Assembly (NCBI GenBank): GCA_903890265.1
Contig: CAITAM010000526.1
Span: forward strand, 1-10,010
From: an uncultured Pseudomonadota bacterium
GTDB taxonomy: Bacteria; Pseudomonadota; Gammaproteobacteria; Steroidobacterales; Steroidobacteraceae
Reading direction: 5' to 3'
Length of the DNA stretch: 10,010 nt
The notes beneath the pieces were generated by a model. It did not search any database, was not told where the DNA came from, and worked only from the letters and a program-made list of their open reading frames with translations. Below are positions 1 to 6,550 of this stretch, one piece after another. Every line of letters begins with the position of its first letter. Within the stretch, counting starts at the first letter, position 1. Made by a program: the position numbers and the translations under genes.

Positions 1-169
1 CGAGCTGCTTACAGGCGTCGGCAACGGTCTTGCCCTGGCCGATCCAAACGTCGGCCTCGCGCAGCTTGTGGATGATCTCTTCAGTCGTAAACCGTTGTTT
101 CGGCATGGTCTTCAACCCTCCGTTCCTCAATTCTAGGGAACATCAGGCTGGACCAGGAAATTCAGGTCA
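1..169 (-). mobile_element. Left end of an IS3-family insertion sequence (partial)
   Basis: The first 169 bases look like one end of an IS3-family element that continues past the left edge of the window. It contains the start of an orfA gene reading leftward. On the - strand the non-coding tip begins TGACCTGAATTTCCTGG, which fits the 5'-TG...CA-3' ends usual for IS3 elements. The outer end is placed at 169 because the + strand there ends in ...GGTCA. The same pentamer repeats at 170-174 (AGGTCAGGTCA), so the end could instead be at 174. The other end and the target duplication are outside the window or not recognisable. The boundary is inferred; the IS identity is well supported by orfA. Confidence 0.7.
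2..106 (-). CDS. IS3-family transposase OrfA, N-terminal fragment
   Basis: Thirty-five codons of an IS3-type OrfA are visible before the window edge, starting at the ATG at 104-106. The protein begins MPKQRFTTEEIIHKLREADV and goes on with a G-Q-G-K-T-V-A-D-A-C-K-Q segment. This is the helix-turn-helix start typical of the OrfA subunit that binds the terminal inverted repeats; OrfA and OrfB together, usually by ribosomal frameshifting, form the DDE transposase. A good ribosome-binding site (CGGAGGG) lies about 10 bases upstream of the ATG. The rest of OrfA and all of OrfB would lie to the left, so whether the element is intact cannot be judged here. Confidence 0.8.
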   Translation of the reverse strand, partial: MPKQRFTTEEIIHKLREADVWIGQGKTVADACKQL

Positions 170-230
170 GGTCACCTTTGCGACAATCCGCGTTATCATT
201 TGTGGAATCGTTGGGTGAAGGGGCTGGGGC

Positions 231-1997
231 ATGTCGTTTTATCGTTTTGCGATTCTCATACCGGCGGCACTGCTGACCGCTTGCGCGGCAAGCACTGCGC
301 CGCTTAGTCGTGCTCTGCCAGTTGCGTCCGCGCAATCCGCCGACACACTCTACGTCGACGGCGACATTCTGACGATGGCCGGCAACGACCCTGCCTATGT
401 TGGCGCGCTCGCGGTTGCAGATGGTCGCATCATTTATGCCGGGCCGCGTGCGTCCGCCCCAGCCGCCACCAAGACCGTGGATCTTGGCGGCAAGACCCTG
501 TTGCCAGGGTTCATCGATACCCACGGCCATATGGTCTATTTCGGCAAGAACATGATCGACGCCGATCTGTTTGGAACCCCGGACATTCCCGATCTGATCG
601 CGCGCATGAAGGCCCAGGCCGCCCTAACGCCGCCCGGGGCCTGGATCGTTGGCTTCGGTTATTCGTCGTCCAAGATGAAGGAAGGCCGGACGCCGACCGT
701 CGAAGAGCTCGACAGCATTTCGACGACAGTGCCGGTGATGATTGTCAACGATTCGGGCCATCTCGGCGCCGCCAACAGCGCGGCCTTTGCAGCGGCCGGG
801 GTTACGGCAGAGAGCGCCAATCCGGCCGGTGGCAGCTTCGCGCGCAAGGCTGATGGCAAGGCGCTCGCCGGCCCGATGGAAGAAACGGCGCTCAATCTGG
901 TGCGCGCCAAGCGGCCGGCATTTACCGGCAAGATGGCCGATGACGTAATCACCGGTGGCGCCCGGATGTGGGCAAGCATGGGCCAGACCACCGCGCAGGA
1001 TTGCGGGATCGGTCTGGGGGATGACGACATCGCCATCGTCCGTAACGCGATCAACAAGAACCTTCTGCCAATCGATCTCTATGTCTGCGCCAAGGATTCG
1101 ATCATCGATCCGATGCTGGCGCAGGCCAATGAAGTGCGCGCTGACGCGACCGCAGGCCGCGTCAAGCTGGCGGCCCGCACCGATGGTGACCGCCGCTACA
1201 TAAACCGGGTGCGGATGGGCGGCATCAAGTTCTGGCTCGATGGCAGCCTCGATACCGCCTGGTTCACCCAGCCTTATGCCAACAATCCGCCGGGCAAGAC
1301 CGGCTCCTACTCGGGCTACCGCCAGATCGAGGATGCGACGCTCGACGCGGCGTTCGATCGCTTCTGGACGACAGATATCCAGATCAACATGCACATGAAC
1401 GGTGACGCAGCGGCCGATCAGGCGCTCCGAGCCATCGAATTGGCGGTCAAGAAATATGGCATGCGCGACCATCGTCCGGTGTTTATCCATGCGACGTACT
1501 TGCGGCCGGACCAGATTGAAAAGATGGGCCGTTATGGTGCCGTTCCGACCTTCCTGACCGCCTCGATCGCCAAGGGTGGTGATATCGCCGAACGCTTCTG
1601 GGGTCCCGAGCGCGCGGCGGCCGCTGCTGGTGCCAATTCGTTCGTCAAGGCAGGGCTGCCGTTCACCTTCAGCCATGACGCGCCGGTTTCGCCATCACCG
1701 TCGATCCTTCAACTGGTCGATGCCGGGGTCAATCGCATTACTGCCAGCGGCCGGGTCATCGGCCCAGGCGAACGCGTTTCGGCCTATGACGGGTTGCGCG
1801 CGGTAACGGTCTATGGCGCCTTCCAGATCAAGGAGGAAAAGACCAAAGGCACGCTTGAAGTCGGCAAACTCGCCGACCTGGTCATTCTCGGTGCCAACCC
1901 GCTGAAGGTGACGCCGACGACTATCAAATCGATCAAGGTGATTGAAACCATCAAGGAAGGCGTAACGGTTTACCGCGACGACGCCGCGCAGCCGTGA
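231..1997 (+). CDS. Amidohydrolase family 3 (YtcJ-like) lipoprotein
   Basis: A 588-residue metal-dependent hydrolase of the amidohydrolase superfamily, YtcJ-like (Amidohydro_3) branch. The N-terminus is a lipoprotein signal: a hydrophobic run, then the lipobox L-T-A-C with the lipidated Cys at residue 18, so the enzyme is probably membrane-anchored on the periplasmic side. The small beta domain (about 38-95) ends in the classic L-P-G-F-I-D-T-H-G-H motif, giving metal ligands His98 and His100. Other expected active-site elements are G-I-K-F-W-L-D-G-S (Lys333), M-H-M-N-G-D (His388), F-I-H-A-T (His420) and S-H-D-A-P (Asp483). The C-terminus shows the usual G-T-L-E-V-G-K-L-A-D-L-V-I-L return to the beta domain. 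The ATG at 231 has a purine-rich GGGTGAAGGGG just upstream. Its stop overlaps the start of the porin gene, so the two are translationally coupled. Family members cleave N-acyl, formamide or cyclic amide bonds; this substrate cannot be read from sequence. Confidence 0.9.
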   Translation: MSFYRFAILIPAALLTACAASTAPLSRALPVASAQSADTLYVDGDILTMAGNDPAYVGALAVADGRIIYAGPRASAPAATKTVDLGGKTLLPGFIDTHGHMVYFGKNMIDADLFGTPDIPDLIARMKAQAALTPPGAWIVGFGYSSSKMKEGRTPTVEELDSISTTVPVMIVNDSGHLGAANSAAFAAAGVTAESANPAGGSFARKADGKALAGPMEETALNLVRAKRPAFTGKMADDVITGGARMWASMGQTTAQDCGIGLGDDDIAIVRNAINKNLLPIDLYVCAKDSIIDPMLAQANEVRADATAGRVKLAARTDGDRRYINRVRMGGIKFWLDGSLDTAWFTQPYANNPPGKTGSYSGYRQIEDATLDAAFDRFWTTDIQINMHMNGDAAADQALRAIELAVKKYGMRDHRPVFIHATYLRPDQIEKMGRYGAVPTFLTASIAKGGDIAERFWGPERAAAAAGANSFVKAGLPFTFSHDAPVSPSPSILQLVDAGVNRITASGRVIGPGERVSAYDGLRAVTVYGAFQIKEEKTKGTLEVGKLADLVILGANPLKVTPTTIKSIKVIETIKEGVTVYRDDAAQP

Positions 1998-3412
1998 CAC
2001 GCAGTCTGGTAGCAGCCGCAGCGCTGCTGGCGATGCCATCGACTGCAACGGCTGCAGCGGCGACAACCGATCAGGCGGCGTTGGTTGCAGACCTGCAACG
2101 CCAGATTGCCGCTCAGCAGGCGCAGATCGATGCGCAGGCCAAAGCGATCGCCGAGTTGCGCGGGCTAGTCGTCGGAACGTCTGGCCCTGTGTCGACGGCG
2201 GCTGTTGCCGCGCCGGTCGTGCCTGCTGCTGAACCCGAAACTGCGGCGCCCGTTTCGGTGGCATCGAAAGCGCCCGATCATGTCGTTCGTGTCGGCAATG
2301 CCGATGTGATGCTCGGCGGTGCCTTCACGCTTAACACGCTTGTGTCGTCGCGTCGGACCGTCGGGCCGGCGGGTTCGGTGTTCTTCCTCGCGCCGCCCGA
2401 CGTCACGGGGCGCGACAACATCATCGACATCACCGCCCAGTACAGCCGCATTTCGCTCGGCATCGATATTCCTGCCGGCGATGATTGGACGGTCTCGGCG
2501 CGGACGTTGTTTACCTTCTATAATGGCAGCCTGTTCAATGCGGGCTACGGGTTTCAACCGCTGTTCGGTTATGGCTCGGCCAGCAACGGCCGTTGGACGT
2601 TTTCGGCCGGGCTGATGTTCGAACTGTTCAGCCCGCGCCAGCCCGACGTTGTCGACAGTGTTTCGGCGCTGTATTTTTCCGGCAACCCCGCCAATTCACC
2701 GCGCGCACAATTGCGCGCAGAATGGCGCGCGCCCCTAGGCGGCGGCACAAACCTCGAGGCAGCGGTAGCGCTGACCGACCCGATTTCGACTTTTATCTCA
2801 AAGGACCTGACCGACCGCACTGAAGACAATGGCATCCCCAATATAGAAACACGATTGGTCGTGACGCATGCACCTGAAGGTTGGTCGAGCATGTTGGACA
2901 GACCGATGTGGGAGGTTGGTGTTTCGGCCATCTATGGAGAGTTTCGCAAATTTTATAACGTTTCTGCGCCGTTTGATGTGCGAACCAACCAAGCTCGTGG
3001 TTTCTCCATCGATGCAGGGGTCAGTCTCTCGCCGCGTCTGGCATTGCAGGGAGAAATGTGGACCGGCCAAGCACTGGGCAATTATGGCGCTGCGATTGGC
3101 GCGAGCGTGAATCCGCTTACCCGACGCGAAGTTCATGCCAGCGGCGGCTGGGGCGAAGTGGCACTGGCCTGGTCGGGCAAGGCATATTCTACCTTCGGCT
3201 ATGGCCTCGACAGCCCTGACCGCAACCAACTGGTTCCAGGTGACAAGACGCGCAACGAAACCGTATGGGGCAACATAGTCTGGCTGGCAGCTCCATGGCT
3301 TCGCCTCGGGATTGAAGGCACCTGGCGGCGCACGCAGTATCTGCTGCCGGGTGATGGTCTGCTCTCCAACGAGGGCTTTGGCATGCTGATGACAACGAGT
3401 TTCCGCTACTGA
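1994..3412 (+). CDS. Outer-membrane porin with N-terminal coiled coil (DcaP-like)
   Basis: A 472-residue outer-membrane beta-barrel protein. It starts at a GTG whose last two bases are part of the TGA stop of the upstream amidohydrolase (4-base GTGA overlap), a typical coupling arrangement. Residues 1-20 form a Sec signal peptide ending in an Ala-rich cleavage region. Residues about 26-57 form a Gln/Ala-rich coiled coil (repeats of Q-A-Q-I-D-A-Q), likely a trimerisation element. Residues 61-94 are an Ala/Pro/Val linker. The rest alternates polar and aromatic residues as barrel strands do and ends in Phe-Arg-Tyr, the aromatic C-terminus recognised by the Bam machinery. This order is that of DcaP-like trimeric porins; the subfamily name is less certain than the porin call. 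It probably lets the amidohydrolase substrate or its products cross the outer membrane. No strong terminator was seen after it. Confidence 0.8.
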   Translation: MTRSLVAAAALLAMPSTATAAAATTDQAALVADLQRQIAAQQAQIDAQAKAIAELRGLVVGTSGPVSTAAVAAPVVPAAEPETAAPVSVASKAPDHVVRVGNADVMLGGAFTLNTLVSSRRTVGPAGSVFFLAPPDVTGRDNIIDITAQYSRISLGIDIPAGDDWTVSARTLFTFYNGSLFNAGYGFQPLFGYGSASNGRWTFSAGLMFELFSPRQPDVVDSVSALYFSGNPANSPRAQLRAEWRAPLGGGTNLEAAVALTDPISTFISKDLTDRTEDNGIPNIETRLVVTHAPEGWSSMLDRPMWEVGVSAIYGEFRKFYNVSAPFDVRTNQARGFSIDAGVSLSPRLALQGEMWTGQALGNYGAAIGASVNPLTRREVHASGGWGEVALAWSGKAYSTFGYGLDSPDRNQLVPGDKTRNETVWGNIVWLAAPWLRLGIEGTWRRTQYLLPGDGLLSNEGFGMLMTTSFRY

Positions 3413-3479
3413 TGTCGCGGTTCGCAGAATCTGACCGAACAATTACGCCGATCGATCAGTTTAAATAGGGCAAGAGGTA

Positions 3480-3507
3480 ATTGGTCATAATCTATATTAT
3501 ACGAAGT
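3480..3507 (-). other. dif/pdif-like XerCD recombination site
   Basis: Read on the - strand, this 28-bp segment has the 11-6-11 layout of a dif site. The XerC-type arm ACTTCGTATAA is at 3497-3507, the 6-base spacer TATAGA at 3491-3496, and the XerD-type arm TTATGACCAAT at 3480-3490. From memory of known sites, the XerC arm agrees at 10 of 11 positions with the plasmid pdif form ATTTCGTATAA. The XerD arm keeps the inner TTATG and matches TTATGTTAAAT at 8 of 11. The site lies in the only strand switch between genes in the window after the IS end, just after the porin gene and just before the accessory genes. It could be a plasmid or genomic-island pdif site or a chromosomal dif; the divergent outer XerD arm favours a mobile-type site. 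Function is inferred. Confidence 0.5.
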
Positions 3508-3578
3508 AAGATCTCAGCGGCTGTGAACGTTTACGACCTGTCGAGTAACCACTGCCACCCTGCGCAGCGCCCACCCTG

Positions 3579-4301
3579 CTAAGCCGCGCTGTCTACCGAA
3601 ACGAGCAGAGCGGCATGGTCGGACAGCGCCCCGGTATGCTTGCCCGAGAACTGAATGCCACCGCCGTCGGTCACGCAGCTCGCCTCCGCGACACCCCAGA
3701 GGCCGCTGAGGAATGCATGGTCGATGCAGACGGATGCGCCGCCTGGCCCGACGTAACTCGACCCGGTCTCTGGCGAGGCGTGCATCCATCCCTTCTCAAC
3801 CAATCGCGTGATCCGGTCACCGCACCTCGCGATCGAAGACGACGGATCCGTGTTGAAGTCCCCGAGAATGATGCTTCGGCGCGACCGCAGGACGTCCGCG
3901 GCCTCCAGTACCCAGTCCCAGCACACCCGCTTCAGCGCCAGAAGGCGGCTGTAGTCCGGTATACGGACGCCGAGCACCTCCACACCGTCATCCGGGAGGC
4001 AGGCGTGCAGAACATTGGAGGGAAAGCTCTCGTCGCCAGTCGTCGCCCGAAACCCGCCGGGGACGAGCGGCGTGCGCGCCGCGATCAGGACGCTGTTCTG
4101 GCCGGCCACCCGTTCCGTCCAGAGGGCGTGCGCCAGACCGACTGCCTCAAGCTCGGCGAGGAACCGGTCATGGCCGGGGCCCGGGACGTATCCGGTGAGA
4201 ACGACTAAATCCGGCCCAACCGACGCAATCGCCGGCGCCATCGTTGGAGGTACCGTCCGCGGACGGGACCGGTGGTTTACGTTCCAGCTCATGACTTTCA
4301 T
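3579..4301 (-). CDS. Endonuclease/exonuclease/phosphatase-fold protein, catalytic Glu replaced
   Basis: A 240-residue protein of the endonuclease/exonuclease/phosphatase (EEP, DNase I/exonuclease III-like) superfamily, about the length of a bare catalytic domain. Visible motifs are M-S-W-N-V-N at the start (Asn7), I-L-G-D-F-N-T-D-P in the middle (catalytic Asp/Asn), an I-D-H-A-F step and the closing S-D-H-A-A-L-L with the catalytic Asp-His pair. The second motif, usually hydrophobic-(Q/T)-E, here reads V-V-L-T-G-Y: the metal-binding Glu is Gly37, encoded GGA, one transition from GAA. Family members cut nucleic acid or hydrolyse phosphodiesters, but this copy may be impaired. It is the last gene of a - strand run, 35 bases after the ADP-ribosylglycohydrolase stop. 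The ATG at 4299-4301 has no clear ribosome-binding site, so weak or coupled translation is likely. No signal peptide: cytoplasmic. Confidence 0.8.
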   Translation of the reverse strand: MKVMSWNVNHRSRPRTVPPTMAPAIASVGPDLVVLTGYVPGPGHDRFLAELEAVGLAHALWTERVAGQNSVLIAARTPLVPGGFRATTGDESFPSNVLHACLPDDGVEVLGVRIPDYSRLLALKRVCWDWVLEAADVLRSRRSIILGDFNTDPSSSIARCGDRITRLVEKGWMHASPETGSSYVGPGGASVCIDHAFLSGLWGVAEASCVTDGGGIQFSGKHTGALSDHAALLVSVDSAA

Positions 4302-4336
4302 GGAAACAACGCTACGATGACTAGAATCGCGGCCGG

Positions 4337-5542
4337 TCAGTCACCCGGATAGACATGCCAACCACGCGGCTCTCCCGGCGATGGGTCCGGCACCGACCGA
4401 AAGTTTGGGCTGTCAACAAGGTCCTCCGCCACTCGCGAGACGATTTCACGAAGCTCCAATCGAGCGAGCCAGCTCTTTGGCAACGCTGCCTCGCCATGGA
4501 TCAGACCTAGCAGGTTCCCGGTGATCGACCCGGTCGAGTCCGAATCGCCGCTGTGATTGACGGCTGCGAGCACGCCGTTATCGAACGAATTCGCTGTTAG
4601 GGCGCAATACACGGCAATCGCCAGAGCCTCCTCTGCCACCCAGCCGCCGCCCAGTGATTCCACTTTTTCCGGGGTCGGCGCTCCACCCTCCGCTAGCGTG
4701 AGGGCGCGCCGCAAAGCGATATGCGTTTCCTCGTGATGTTCGTAGCGGATGAGTTCGGCGATCACTTTACCGATAGCCTCGGAGAGCGGTGTCCCCCGGA
4801 ATAGTTCCCCGATCAGGAACGCAAACGCCCCTGCTGCAAGGTATCCGGTCGGGTGCCCATGAGTGAGCGCGGCGAACTGACGTCCGTACTCGAACTCCTG
4901 CCCCTTACATGCGTCGAAGAGCCCGACCGGTGCCATGCGCATGACGCCGCCACAACCCTTGGAGTCGTTCAGGGCTGCCCCGCCTTCAATACGTGTCATC
5001 GCGGCTAAAGCGCTCAGGCAGGTGTTGCCGGGTGCTCGTTGCACGTAGAGCTCCCGCACGCCAAGCAGCAACCCGTCGCTTGAGCGATCCATCTCAAACG
5101 CCGGCTTCATGCCTTGCGTGAGCAACCAGCGCAGGTAGGCGTGACAAACGACCGATGGCGGGTGGCAGAGACCCTTCGTATGCGCACGCATTTGCGCCCG
5201 AATCATCCCTTCCGCTGTAAACAACGTCATCTGCGTATCGTCAGTGATCGTCCCTGCCGGCCACGGCCCAGCAACGAGATCCGTTACGCCATCGTTGCCG
5301 TATCGGTGTCGGATCTGCGCTAGGGTCAGAAACTCGATTGGAGCACCGAGCGCGTCCCCTATCGCGCCACCAAGAAGACAGGCCCGCGCGCGTGAGCGGC
5401 GCACCTCAAGCTCGGCCTCGGGCGGCGGGGTCCGCTGCAACGGTTGATCGCCGCCCGCAAGACGCCGGCCTTTCGGATGTCTGACCTTCTTCTCGGGCAG
5501 GATGATTATTGGCTTTACAACGACAGGTCTTGAGCGTTTCAC
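4337..5542 (-). CDS. ADP-ribosylglycohydrolase (DraG/ARH family)
   Basis: A 401-residue member of the ADP-ribosylglycohydrolase family, which removes ADP-ribose from modified proteins or nucleic acids using two Mg2+ or Mn2+ ions. The fold starts at about residue 50 with A-C-L-L-G-G-A-I-G-D-A-L-G-A-P-I-E-F. The first metal motif is T-I-T-D-D-T-Q-M (Asp101, Asp102), then G-C-G-G-V-M-R-M-A-P-V-G (196-207), and the second metal motif is H-S-G-D-S-D-S-T-G-S (Asp333, Asp335). All key residues are intact, so an active enzyme is expected. Residues 1-45 are an extra basic, Pro-rich segment unusual for the family. The start is the GTG at 5540-5542, preceded by AGTAGG. A GTG at codon 47 would give a minimal domain and cannot be excluded. 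The gap to the HNH gene stop is only 6 bases, so the two are almost certainly co-transcribed. No ADP-ribosyltransferase partner is visible. The target is unknown. Confidence 0.88.
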   Translation of the reverse strand: MKRSRPVVVKPIIILPEKKVRHPKGRRLAGGDQPLQRTPPPEAELEVRRSRARACLLGGAIGDALGAPIEFLTLAQIRHRYGNDGVTDLVAGPWPAGTITDDTQMTLFTAEGMIRAQMRAHTKGLCHPPSVVCHAYLRWLLTQGMKPAFEMDRSSDGLLLGVRELYVQRAPGNTCLSALAAMTRIEGGAALNDSKGCGGVMRMAPVGLFDACKGQEFEYGRQFAALTHGHPTGYLAAGAFAFLIGELFRGTPLSEAIGKVIAELIRYEHHEETHIALRRALTLAEGGAPTPEKVESLGGGWVAEEALAIAVYCALTANSFDNGVLAAVNHSGDSDSTGSITGNLLGLIHGEAALPKSWLARLELREIVSRVAEDLVDSPNFRSVPDPSPGEPRGWHVYPGD

Positions 5543-5548
5543 TGACGC

Positions 5549-6442
5549 CTACTTTGATATTGCCGAGCGCTTTCTCTTGACAAGCGATCGTAGCTTTTCC
5601 ACATCGCCCCGCTTACCGGCCATCCGATGCAGCATCCGGTGGCAATTGGAGCACACGGTTAGCAGATCTTCGATGTCCGTGCGGACAGCATCAGCCAGCT
5701 TGCTAAGGGGTACCACGTGATGAGCCTCGGCAAAGCCGTCGCCTAACGGGCCGTAACGTTGGTTAAAGCGGAATCGGCAAATCTGGCACTGATACCCGTC
5801 TATCAGCTTTCTTTCAGAGGCCAGTAAGCTACTTCTTTCCCGATGCAGATGGGACCTGACCCACTGACGATTCTCAATCTGCGGATAGACCTCAATGTCC
5901 CGGTCGTCCAATGTTGCGCCAGGCATTGAGCGCGCTATGTCGCTGAAGAACGCCACGGCACGACTGGTAAAGTGCGGATTGATTCGCTCCGTACTGGGTC
6001 GAGTGGTGTCGTAGATACCCAAAAAGACATGGTCATGGGTGTAATTTTCCTGGATCGGAACGTTGAACTCTGTTCGCCTCAGTCTCACCGCCAAGGTAAA
6101 GCTGTCACGGTCATCCACCGCGTCGCGATTGGTGATAGTGCGAACCGGCCATAGGTTCCTTCTGGCTCGGCGAGTGATCTTGGAAATATCGCGACGATTA
6201 CCTGCCCAGATACAGGCCCACAGCTTTCGATCGGTATAGCCCGTGAAGCGGTCCAGCCAAATTTCTAGCTTCGGAGCCCCTCGCCCGAGGCTACCGATCC
6301 GGACTCTCCAGCCGTCGGTGTTTGTGGTTGTCGCGTCCTTAGGAACGGTAATCCGCAGCGGTGTCCCAGAGGATACCCGTTTGAGTTCCGTGGCGACGCG
6401 TTTAGCTGTTGCGAGAAGCCATCGCCGATCATGCCTCTTCAT
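5549..6442 (-). CDS. HNH endonuclease with unrecognised N-terminal domain
   Basis: A 297-residue protein whose C-terminal third is an HNH nuclease of the zinc-containing, McrA-like kind. It has C-Q-I-C (Cys219, Cys222), then F-A-E-A-H-H-V-V-P-L-S (His241-His242), D-I-E-D-L-L-T-V-C-S-N-C-H-R-M-L-H (Cys264, Asn266, Cys267, His268). The four Cys probably bind structural zinc and the His-Asn-His set binds the catalytic metal. The first 200 residues match no family I recognise; they contain a Trp-rich stretch (I-W-L-D-R-F-T-G-Y-T-D-R-K-L-W-A, 61-76) and may sense modified DNA or another ligand. The HNH subtype occurs in many restriction-type enzymes. The ATG at 6440-6442 has a good site (GGGAGAGG) 4 bases upstream. 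The protein is basic at both ends, as DNA-binding proteins often are. It leads a run with the ADP-ribosylglycohydrolase and the EEP protein. Its codons look less GC-rich than those of vapBC or sorAB, suggesting separate acquisition. Confidence 0.85.
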   Translation of the reverse strand: MKRHDRRWLLATAKRVATELKRVSSGTPLRITVPKDATTTNTDGWRVRIGSLGRGAPKLEIWLDRFTGYTDRKLWACIWAGNRRDISKITRRARRNLWPVRTITNRDAVDDRDSFTLAVRLRRTEFNVPIQENYTHDHVFLGIYDTTRPSTERINPHFTSRAVAFFSDIARSMPGATLDDRDIEVYPQIENRQWVRSHLHRERSSLLASERKLIDGYQCQICRFRFNQRYGPLGDGFAEAHHVVPLSKLADAVRTDIEDLLTVCSNCHRMLHRMAGKRGDVEKLRSLVKRKRSAISK

Positions 6443-6522
6443 GGCGCCTCTCCCTGACCGATTCTCCTGATTTCGAGGGCTTTGCTTTAACCCAAACTAC
6501 GGAGCTGTCACCTGAGCGGAGT

Positions 6523-6550
6523 GCGCGCCGTCTCGGGTAATCGAGCGCGC
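6523..6550 (-). terminator. GC-rich hairpin after the phosphoesterase gene
   Basis: Immediately after the stop of the metallophosphoesterase gene, GCGCGC at 6523-6528 can pair with GCGCGC at 6545-6550, with an inner TCG/CGA pairing around a short loop. There is no T-run after it on the - strand, so it is not a standard intrinsic terminator. It may weaken read-through into the HNH gene, whose start is 108 bases from this stop. Confidence 0.2.

Noticed and set aside
624..1676. Long open frame of 350 codons on the - strand opposite the amidohydrolase
   Set aside because: High-GC antisense shadow: rich in Arg/Gly/Ala, no family motifs, while the + strand frame has a full set of amidohydrolase motifs.
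3483..3509. Resemblance of TATACGAAGT to one arm of a Cre loxP site
   Set aside because: Only one arm matches well; the opposite arm at the loxP spacing matches about half. The 11-6-11 XerCD layout explains the same bases better.
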